From contig CAJNOJ010000164.1 in the NCBI GenBank assembly GCA_905250025.1, positions 62,001 through 126,000 on the forward strand: 64,000 nt of DNA, in the 5' to 3' direction. The stretch comes from Adineta ricciae. Its lineage: Eukaryota; Rotifera; Eurotatoria; Adinetida; Adinetidae. Below, in pieces: positions 1-7,567 of the stretch. Below the pieces are notes generated by a model. The model worked only from the letters and a program-made list of their open reading frames with translations, was not told where the DNA came from and searched no databases. Made by a program: the position numbers and the translations under genes. How positions within the stretch are numbered: position 1 is the stretch's first letter; each line of letters starts with the position of its first letter.

Positions 1-262
1 AACTACGCAATACAAGTGAGCGATACTATTTTCATCATCGTGTAATAGAACGAACTAATAACAAAAGCGAAGAATTATTTTTTAATGTTTCGAATTTTTT
101 TACACGTGATGAAATTATGTCGTTCTGTTGTGATGATGTCGAGTTTATTATTTATTGACGAATTCTGTATTGCTGGATGAAAAAGAGGTAATTGTTTCTG
201 GCACACGTTTATTTTGTGAACAGTACAAGTATTTGAAAGTGTAAAACTATTGATTAAGTCAC
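1..262. other. Upstream flank, no gene seen
   Basis: AT-rich sequence before the glycosyltransferase start. I see no convincing coding frame, no clear TATA element and no RNA gene. It presumably holds the 5' UTR or promoter of the gene that starts at 263. Confidence 0.4.
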
Positions 263-1417
263 ATGAAAACACGCTTCGAATCAAATATGTTCAATCGTAT
301 ATTCATTTTGATCTGGCTGATTACTCGCATTCAACAAAACTCTGCGGTTCTACCAAGTTACGTGCATGTACATACGCCTGCTGAGATCATGGAGATAAAC
401 TATGTTGTTTTGCATCAAGTCAGTCTATGTGAAGATTCTCAATATGCCGACAGTCAATTATTTATTGCAATTAAATCAGCAGTAAACAATCTTAATCAGC
501 GAGAATTAGTTCGACAGACATGGTTACCTGAAGTAATACGCTACCGAATTCCATACGTGTTTATGTTAGGATCAACAAATGATGAAGAGATGTTCGAAAA
601 ACTTCTTGTCGAAAACAGAAACTATCATGATTTGATTATAGGAAAGTTTGTCGATGATTATTATAATTTAACTTTAAAATCAATCTTTACAGTAACTTGG
701 GCTAGCGTGCATTGCTCAAGTCGATGGCTTCTATATGTTGATGATGATGCTATCATCAACATACGGAATGTTATACGATTTTTCAATACTAAGAAAGACG
801 TGTTAAACTTGAATATTTTCTGTAACAAAGGCGTACGTCAGGTGCACCGAGAAGTTCAGAACAAATGGTACGTTCCGGAGTCAGTATGGTTAGACGAAAA
901 ATTTCCCGAGTTCTGCTATGGATCGGGTTATTTGATTCCGTCGGATGTATTAACTGTATTATCATCGACTTTAATTAGTAATACTACAACACCAAAATTG
1001 TGGTTAGAGGACGTGTTTGTAACTGGCATTGCGGCGAAAGCGGCGAACATTAAAATCGTATCCACCGGATTTGTATGTTGTCAAGTACGCAGTGCACGTT
1101 TGTTCAAGGAGAACATGGTGCTTGGTCAAATGGGAAAGGACAAGAAATTTCTCGAGAGCTGGAAAGCTGTTCAGAAGAAATCAGCTTTAGCCAAGAAAAG
1201 TGAACCTCGCCATCCCGTCATCAGAAATGGCGGCTCAGTTTTTCAAAGGAAAGGACTTTTAATGAGTAGACCGATAGAAAATCATGCAAGATTACGAAAC
1301 TTCATACAATCCATGAATGGTATCAATTCAAGAAATCGTGCTTACTTATGGTATACGATTCTAGTTATACTGATAGGTGTTATGTTATATTTAGGATTCT
1401 CGAGAAAGTTGTATTGA
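263..1417 (+). CDS. GT31-family (beta-1,3-galactosyltransferase-like) glycosyltransferase
   Basis: Intronless 384-aa frame. The motif order matches GT31 enzymes, which transfer galactose or GlcNAc in beta-1,3 linkage onto glycans in the secretory pathway: an N-terminal RELVRQTW segment (GT31 'R..IR.TW'), a DxD-type metal/nucleotide-sugar site VDDDAI at residues 159-164, and a downstream LEDVFVTG block with the acidic pair at about 249-250. Residues 9-28 are hydrophobic and look like a signal peptide or signal anchor. Unusually, a second strongly hydrophobic segment lies at the extreme C-terminus (about residues 361-379) and is followed by basic residues. GT31 enzymes are normally type II proteins with one N-terminal anchor, so the membrane topology here may be different. 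The first Met is used; an in-frame Met at residue 9 sits right before the hydrophobic stretch and is a reasonable alternative. The acceptor sugar cannot be read from sequence. Confidence 0.8.
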   Translation: MKTRFESNMFNRIFILIWLITRIQQNSAVLPSYVHVHTPAEIMEINYVVLHQVSLCEDSQYADSQLFIAIKSAVNNLNQRELVRQTWLPEVIRYRIPYVFMLGSTNDEEMFEKLLVENRNYHDLIIGKFVDDYYNLTLKSIFTVTWASVHCSSRWLLYVDDDAIINIRNVIRFFNTKKDVLNLNIFCNKGVRQVHREVQNKWYVPESVWLDEKFPEFCYGSGYLIPSDVLTVLSSTLISNTTTPKLWLEDVFVTGIAAKAANIKIVSTGFVCCQVRSARLFKENMVLGQMGKDKKFLESWKAVQKKSALAKKSEPRHPVIRNGGSVFQRKGLLMSRPIENHARLRNFIQSMNGINSRNRAYLWYTILVILIGVMLYLGFSRKLY

Positions 1418-2020
1418 AAAGTCGTTCAGTTTAGAATTGTTCATATGTTAATGAAATATTTTCTGTATACTGATGAATAATCAATGATTTCGATGTACAT
1501 GTATACTTTCGATGTCGTTGTAATTAAATGGCTAATTAGAGTAAAGTTTCATTCTGACATAGGAGCGTATTAGAATAGTAATGGATCATGTAATTGGTGA
1601 CTACCCGAATTAGGTTAATTATTTCAATAGAGTCGTTTGACCGAGTCTCTAAATCTATTCCACTGCAGCAAGTGAATAGAGTAATAATGTCTATGAATGT
1701 AACATTACTGAAAGAAGTAAAACTCTTTGCACAGATAGTTACACAGTTCGCTCATTACTGCCGGACAAAATTGTTGAACTAAATGATATTCTGTTACTTT
1801 CCACAACATTGATATATTAGCAAGCTGAAATGAAAAATGACATCACATGATATCTGTTTATGCGTGCCAAATAAAGGCTTTTTTTCTCCTGATCTGACCT
1901 GATGCATACAGATTTCTAAGTGATATACAGCTGAAAAGAAGTGGTTGCGACAAATATTCATTATACTAATGTACTATCTCTGACGAACGTCGTCGCTCGA
2001 TGTATTAGATATTCTTAAAT
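1418..2020. other. Intergenic, nothing recognised
   Basis: 3' flank of the glycosyltransferase and 5' flank of the decayed receptor. A short open frame at 1594-1782 has no recognisable domain and is probably chance. Confidence 0.4.
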
Positions 2021-2937
2021 ATGTCATTAACTACATGTTTATCTTTTCTACGACGACATTTGATAAGTTATGGAATGACAACTTATAATATAATTCGTAA
2101 TATCGGTCTAGCATTCAATATGCTGATCTTTTTCCGACCATACAGCCTGTCGTCGAAATCTCTGCTCAATTTATATGCTCGCAGCATTGCTAACTGGATT
2201 GATTGGCTTGAATATTTCAACAATATTTGTTATCTATGCACTAGATCATGCCAATCCATCTACTATGTCTGTTCAATTTTGTGAATTGCAATTCTATTTT
2301 CGACATTCGTTCAATCAGATGATACGCACAAGATCTTTCAGTCGATCTCAAATAGCAAGCTCTATTGGCATTGGTATTCCAGTCTGTTGGATTTTACTGG
2401 CTATATGACCATATACATTGACGTCGCTTGAAAACGATCGCTGTGGCGCAGAAAAAGGTCTACTCGCAGTCATTGTATCGTTATACATGACAATTGTTGT
2501 CGGTATTCTTCCATTGATATGCATGACTCTCTTTGGATTGTTAATGTTGAAAAACTTGAAAAACGTGCGTGCTCGCATTTATCCGGGCAGACTAATCGAT
2601 CTAATCACACCATCGATTCGTAGACGTGATCAAGATATGTTTAGAATGTTGCTAGTTGAGACTATATGATATATTGTGACGATATCACCGTTTGCGATCA
2701 ATCTTCTATACCAGTCAGCTGCTCAATCGGCACAAAAAAAGTATTGAGCAACAGTTGATCGAATCGTTTATTACGAACTTTAAGGGAACGTTTTTAATCT
2801 ATGTCAATAACAGTCTTTCATTCTGGATTTATGTTTGTGTATCAAAAACGTTTAGATTAACAGTTAGAAAATTATTTAGCAAAGTTTATAAACGTGTATC
2901 ACATCACCCGACACGCGTTCAAACGAGCAAGATGTAA
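2021..2937 (+). pseudogene. Decayed 7TM (rhodopsin-like) receptor
   Basis: Four overlapping or adjacent plus-strand frames, read in order, resemble successive parts of a rotifer 7TM receptor. An N-terminal/TM1 part (LISYGM.., GLAFNMLIFFR) is followed by a hydrophobic TM2-TM4 part ending ..IPVCWILLA (2175-2405). Next comes a TM5 part with VGILPLICMTLFGLL and the RRRDQDMFRMLLVE cytoplasmic block (2418-2669), then a TM6/TM7 part ending in a basic tail (2692-2937). The parts are separated by stops and frame changes at about 2200, 2406 and 2669, at spacings that do not look like introns with GT-AG ends. I read it as a pseudogene. A heavily split real gene is less likely. The ligand class is unknown. 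Confidence 0.6.
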
Positions 2938-3169
2938 AAAAACTATCTTTGTTGAATAAATGTTGGGAAAATATCACATAGTTGAGCTTCATACGCTGAA
3001 TGTGCTCTGGAAAATAAATGAATACCTTCGATGAAGAGAAAAATAAACAGGTGCAACTTTAATCGAGAGCTTAGTGCATACAGGGACCATCAGCGAAGGA
3101 TCAGTAAGAAATGCATTCTTCGATGGTTTTTTGTTACTGATGGCAAGCGATAAAAAGCTTGTGCTACTA

Positions 3170-4083
3170 GTACTGTTCGTGGAGTACAACATCCGATTGG
3201 GTTGAAAGTATCTGCTTCGAAACGTGGACTTCTTCTCGGATCAGCTACTTTGGTTAAATATCTATGTCCCAATGTAGATAAAGGTCAATACATTTCGAAT
3301 TTAGTGAAAAACTACGATTTAGTCGTGCCTGGTGTCGAAATGAAACTGGCGCATTTATGCCGTCCTATGGAAATATCTATAATTTTATGGATACGGATTG
3401 ACTTTTAGGTACTACACCCAATACTACAGGTTAGGCGCAAAAGAATGGAATGCAATTACGAGGTCATGCGTTGATTTGGGCGTATGATATGAGAATACCA
3501 GCATGATTAGTCGAACAAGAAGCATCGATGACTGTCGAGCAAGCAAAAACCTTACTGAGAGATTATATTCATGCTATCGTGGGAGGCAGGAGGGTGGAAA
3601 ATTGAAAAAGCCCTCGAAGTAGTTGTCTGGTTGAAATCAGAAGGTGTGCCTATTGATGAATTCGGTATGCAATGGCATATCAATGTTTCGACAAGTGTAG
3701 CTCCGGGAGACATGCATTATCAAATTGCGCAATGTTTCATTAATGAAAATGTGAATGTCATGGTAACAGAATTACGCATATCAGTTCCAATGCGCGATGG
3801 ATCTCTTGTCAATTCAGATGATTTAGAAAGGCAAGCTGCGCTCTTTCGTTCAATGCTGAGATACATTCTTCATTTCTCTTCGCACTCGCCTATTTTCGGT
3901 ACTTGGAGTTGTACTGATCGTTATAACTGATTACCTGCAGCTTCGAACTACACGAAGGGTGATGCGCTATTGTTGAACATTAACTATCAACCTAAACTTT
4001 CCTACCTTCAGGTACAAGAAGAATTGGCTCGGGTTATTCGCGATGGTGTTTATTGTTTAACGCCCAAAACTCAACTTGACTAA
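3170..4083 (+). pseudogene. Decayed GH10 glycoside hydrolase (endo-beta-1,4-xylanase family)
   Basis: Pieces in three frames follow the GH10 barrel order. 3190-3350 carries LLLGSAT...YDLVVPGVEMKL (GH10 'FG.A...TPENEMKW'). About 3451-3590 carries LRGHALIWAYDMRIPA, then an in-frame TGA, then a helix (GH10 'RGHTLVWH'). 3600-3930 carries DEFGMQWHINV and MVTELRISVP, ending in FGTWSCTDRYN (GH10 'QGH', 'ITELD', 'TWG.TD+YSW'). A tail runs to a stop at 4081-4083. The general-acid segment (WDVVNE in the family) is missing between the helix and the GMQWH part, consistent with an internal deletion. With several frame breaks, the product cannot be active. GH10 enzymes degrade plant xylan and are uncommon in animals, so a horizontally acquired ancestor is plausible but not shown. 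Confidence 0.7.
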
Positions 4084-4381
4084 TGTCGCGGCACATTTAA
4101 CAACGGTTCGACGACGAGTGCGAAGCTTTTCATCGGAAGTTGTGATAGGCTAAATCACAAGTGGATTCTAACATGGCTCTGAATAGCTTGGTAACGGGTG
4201 CTGTCCACCTATCAAACATCGAGTATCGGTATCATCGATGATACAAATACCAGCCAACAAAGTTGGTTGTTCACACTCGCTCTCTAGATAGATCTCTTAT
4301 TCCATTTTCTGACTTTCATGTTTTTTTTTAATCATCGATATGAAAAAAACAATAAGATCTGCAGAACGTTCTAAAGCTACA
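4084..4381. other. Intergenic, nothing recognised
   Basis: Convergent spacer between the decayed GH10 gene (+) and the GTPase-kinase gene (-). A poly-T stretch near 4322-4330 lies in the 3' flank of the minus-strand gene. No coding or RNA signal seen. Confidence 0.35.
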
Positions 4382-7300
4382 CTAGAATGAGCCATTATTA
4401 GCTGCATTGTGTTGACCACTGAGGTATGTAGCGTTGATATCATCCTGTGTATGATGTGCAACAAGCATTTTACAAATGATACACCTTACGCCCTCCCCTG
4501 ACGTTCTCGACCATGTCTCCCAACATTGTGCACAGGATGATTTGTGTCCACAAGGTTGAACACGTATACTACGAAGTCGTTCTTCACACACCATGCACGG
4601 TTTAATTTCTGTTTTCGCTTGAATATCTTTCAGGTCCGATACTAATCCTACTGCAGTTGGCCGATCTTCTGGACTTTGACTAAGACATCGGCAAATGAGT
4701 TTTTCGTAAGGTTTTGTATATACATCAGATTTCGGGTTCGAACGTAATAGTTGCTTCAACTGTGAAACTCTTTGATTGTCGAGCCGCTCATAACGGGGTT
4801 TGGGTAGCATTTCATACAGGAGAGCTCCGAACGAGTAGATATCAGCCGCAGCACCATCGTATGTTGCATAGCTGGCACCTTGAATCGAAAGTGTGGCAAT
4901 CACCTCGGGTGATAGTGGCGCTGTGCCTAAAACAGTATCACTAGTTAAACCAAATTTGGCTGTACCAAAATCGATCAGATAGCATTGATCATCGCCATTA
5001 AGCATCACATTGCTTGCCTTCAGATCTCGATGAACAATCTCCAGACGATGAAGTTCTGCTAGAGTAGTCGCAATCGTAAGAGCAAAACTAACAACGCGAA
5101 CAAAATCAAGATGATCCATATTTTTAATCAGATATTGTTGCAATGACATGGTATATCTAGGCATTATCAACCATAGCTCTCGGTGAGCATTATCCACGAT
5201 ATTTTCGTACGTATAAAGAAGTGGAACAACGTGGTCAATAGAGAGAAGCGTGACGACTCGATGTACATGCGCTTCAACGGCTACAATGCTATTGTTGTTA
5301 GCAGTTGCACCAAGTAATTTTTTCACAGCTAGTTTATCATCCTTATGCCATTGAGCTGTATAAACAGCGTAGAAACCACCTCGTCCTAGTTCCTCGCCAA
5401 GAATAGGGCGAATGCCGTCACGTTTATGGAGTTCGATAGCTGCTAACAATTGACATTCGATCTTCGCGAATGAACTGAAAAAGTTCGAAAGCTTATTGTA
5501 ACATTCTCGTTGATCTGAAAGATGATTTTTAATGTAGTTATAGTTGGCTTCGATATTCTTATTGAATGAGCCTTTTTGATTCCTTATCCATAATTGTAAA
5601 TTATAATTAAATACATCTTTTTGCTTCTTAATTTTATCTGATAATTCTGCTAGATAATGTTCTGCTAGTGTACGACGTCCAGCTTCATTCGATAAGGTAG
5701 AATAAGTATCCATGGCGTCGAGCAGTTTATAGACATCGTCATTATTATCGCCTTTTTGGATCTGGGTATCAACGAATCGATTATATGTTTCCTTGAAGTA
5801 TGTACTACAGCGTGTAGGTAAACTAAGGAAAAAGCGTGTGCACACCAGTGGTATTGTGATCAGACCATTGAGGAACAAGTTGAATAAAGTTGTTTGTTCT
5901 AATATTTCGGCAGATAGATCACTTAAAACATGCTGTTGAGCACGTGTTAACAATTCGTTTTTCCGTTGGCCCTTTGGACGTTGAAAATGACCAGCGATTA
6001 AGGACATAACTTCATCTCGTTTGGAAATGATAACATCATTTGCTGCTACTTTGAGAATTTGCTCTTGGACAGCTAATCTGATGTAATCTTGTATACGTTT
6101 CGATTTGTCTTGTAGCAATGCATCGATTCGATCACCAGTCCGTGTAATCAATGTGGCTTGAGTTATTATTTGTCCTTTGAGTTCTTGAAATAATCTCTCG
6201 ATATTCGCCATTAAATCATCGATTAAAGATGGCAACAAGTTTTCGTACTCGTCAAAGAATGACGTGCTCCACTCTAACGATTCTTGACGCAAAACATCGA
6301 GTTGAGCCGACGTTCGAACTGCGAATGATTTCACCAAATCGAAATAATCATTTACCGTCGTCAAAACATCGCGTGCCAATGCTAATGTAGGCATCGAATA
6401 CGCTTCAGCAGTGAACTTCACAATGCGTCGGAAGGTATTTGTATTAATTGTATCAGTGTACACTTCCCAGGGATCAAAATCTTTTGGTACGGTGCAAATG
6501 TCAAAACATGTGCATTCAGTGACCGAATTCGGTAAACGACCAAGCACTTCGCTTGCCATTTCGCGTCGTCGAAGAAGCAACTCATAGCATTTCTGCCGTT
6601 TTTCCAGAAGTACTTCTTGGAAAACTTCCATGGTAACGTTCTCGGGATCGTCATCAAGACTATAATCATTTGCAATCGATATGCAATCAGCTTTGGTATT
6701 CAAAAAGAACACGGAGACACGTTCCATCGAACCAAGAGCATGTTTCATGGCCAAAAAGCAGCTTTTATCAGTATCAGCGATTGTCGCATTGTCGTACAGA
6801 AAAACTAACGTTGGTTTAATACGTTTGACTAATTCGTGCAAATTATCAGTTAGAATTTGCTCGCGATTACTGGAAAGAAATCCCGGTGTATCATAAACGT
6901 CAATACCTAATGCGAGAACTTTTGAAGGAAGTGAAATTTCCACGAAGTACCTAGCCCATTCAGTAAATTCAGGTGTTTCTTCTTTAATGCTATCCGGACG
7001 TTTAACATGAACTAAGATTTTGTTCGTCAGACCCTCCCAATCGTAATTACCCGGTTCGGTAAAAAATGACGATAGATCATCTTCAACGATGAGATGCGTC
7101 TTTTCATTTGTATCATAAACACGACAACGAGCTTGGCCACCTTCTGCATATGTTAACTGAACTATGCGTGTTGTTATTGATCCGATGTCTGACGGTAATA
7201 TTCTTCCTATGCCAAGAAAACGTTGAATAAACGCTGTTTTTCCGCACGAATTCGATCCAAAGACAACTAAAGATGGTCGATTTGTATTGTTATGTTCGTC

Positions 7301-7531
7301 GATAATACTGTCCGATACCTGTAGAAAACAATTATCGATGTTTGCATCACTATTTGTTGTTGATGATTCATTTTTAGAATCACTAACACGAGACCTATCA
7401 ATCTCTTGAAGAACGGGTAAGAATTTCAAACGTAATCGTTTAAATTTTTCTGCACTTCGACAAATATCGTTTTTCAATTGATGTGCACAGAGTAGTGCCA
7501 TTTTTACTTCCGCATCGTCATTTACATTCAT
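4382..7531 (-). CDS. Dynamin-like GTPase - protein kinase - RING finger fusion (1049 aa)
   Basis: Single-exon 1049-aa protein with three domains. The dynamin-like GTPase has its P-loop GSNSCGKT at residues 92-99, switch-II DTPG at 214-217 and G4-like NTKAD at 278-282, and is followed by a long helical region of about 390 residues, as expected for a stalk. The protein kinase domain runs about 711-975: glycine loop GRGGFYAV, VAIK lysine in LAVKK (about 737), HRDLKASN (834-841), DFG (854-856), APE-like LSPEV and DIYSFG. All catalytic residues are present. A C3HC4-type RING spans about 979-1020: CMVC, CGHKSSCAQCW, CIIC. This predicts GTP-driven assembly, phosphorylation and ubiquitin ligation in one polypeptide, probably cytosolic since no signal peptide is seen. 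GTPase plus kinase recalls the DSTYK (dual Ser/Thr-Tyr kinase) group, to which rotifer homologues may be assigned; the RING addition is unusual. It lies 36 bp after a paralogue on the same strand. Confidence 0.85.
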   Translation of the reverse strand: MNVNDDAEVKMALLCAHQLKNDICRSAEKFKRLRLKFLPVLQEIDRSRVSDSKNESSTTNSDANIDNCFLQVSDSIIDEHNNTNRPSLVVFGSNSCGKTAFIQRFLGIGRILPSDIGSITTRIVQLTYAEGGQARCRVYDTNEKTHLIVEDDLSSFFTEPGNYDWEGLTNKILVHVKRPDSIKEETPEFTEWARYFVEISLPSKVLALGIDVYDTPGFLSSNREQILTDNLHELVKRIKPTLVFLYDNATIADTDKSCFLAMKHALGSMERVSVFFLNTKADCISIANDYSLDDDPENVTMEVFQEVLLEKRQKCYELLLRRREMASEVLGRLPNSVTECTCFDICTVPKDFDPWEVYTDTINTNTFRRIVKFTAEAYSMPTLALARDVLTTVNDYFDLVKSFAVRTSAQLDVLRQESLEWSTSFFDEYENLLPSLIDDLMANIERLFQELKGQIITQATLITRTGDRIDALLQDKSKRIQDYIRLAVQEQILKVAANDVIISKRDEVMSLIAGHFQRPKGQRKNELLTRAQQHVLSDLSAEILEQTTLFNLFLNGLITIPLVCTRFFLSLPTRCSTYFKETYNRFVDTQIQKGDNNDDVYKLLDAMDTYSTLSNEAGRRTLAEHYLAELSDKIKKQKDVFNYNLQLWIRNQKGSFNKNIEANYNYIKNHLSDQRECYNKLSNFFSSFAKIECQLLAAIELHKRDGIRPILGEELGRGGFYAVYTAQWHKDDKLAVKKLLGATANNNSIVAVEAHVHRVVTLLSIDHVVPLLYTYENIVDNAHRELWLIMPRYTMSLQQYLIKNMDHLDFVRVVSFALTIATTLAELHRLEIVHRDLKASNVMLNGDDQCYLIDFGTAKFGLTSDTVLGTAPLSPEVIATLSIQGASYATYDGAAADIYSFGALLYEMLPKPRYERLDNQRVSQLKQLLRSNPKSDVYTKPYEKLICRCLSQSPEDRPTAVGLVSDLKDIQAKTEIKPCMVCEERLRSIRVQPCGHKSSCAQCWETWSRTSGEGVRCIICKMLVAHHTQDDINATYLSGQHNAANNGSF

Positions 7532-7549
7532 CTAAAAAACAAAACAAAA
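7532..7549 (-). promoter_or_regulatory. Candidate splice acceptor abutting the ATG (trans-splice or cis-splice)
   Basis: On the minus strand the GTPase-kinase-RING ATG is directly preceded by a T-rich tract ending in TTTTTTAG, with the AG exactly adjacent to ATG. Bdelloids use spliced-leader trans-splicing and polycistronic transcription, so this could be the leader acceptor of a downstream cistron. Alternatively, a donor GTTTAT inside the last codons of the upstream gene (about 7607) would cis-splice to this AG in frame, after the codons for His-Phe, and fuse the two proteins. Sequence alone cannot separate these readings. Confidence 0.45.
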
Positions 7550-7567
7550 TCAAGTTTAAATGAAGAA

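Noticed and set aside
1594..1782. 62-codon frame downstream of the glycosyltransferase
   Set aside because: No recognisable motif or splice context.
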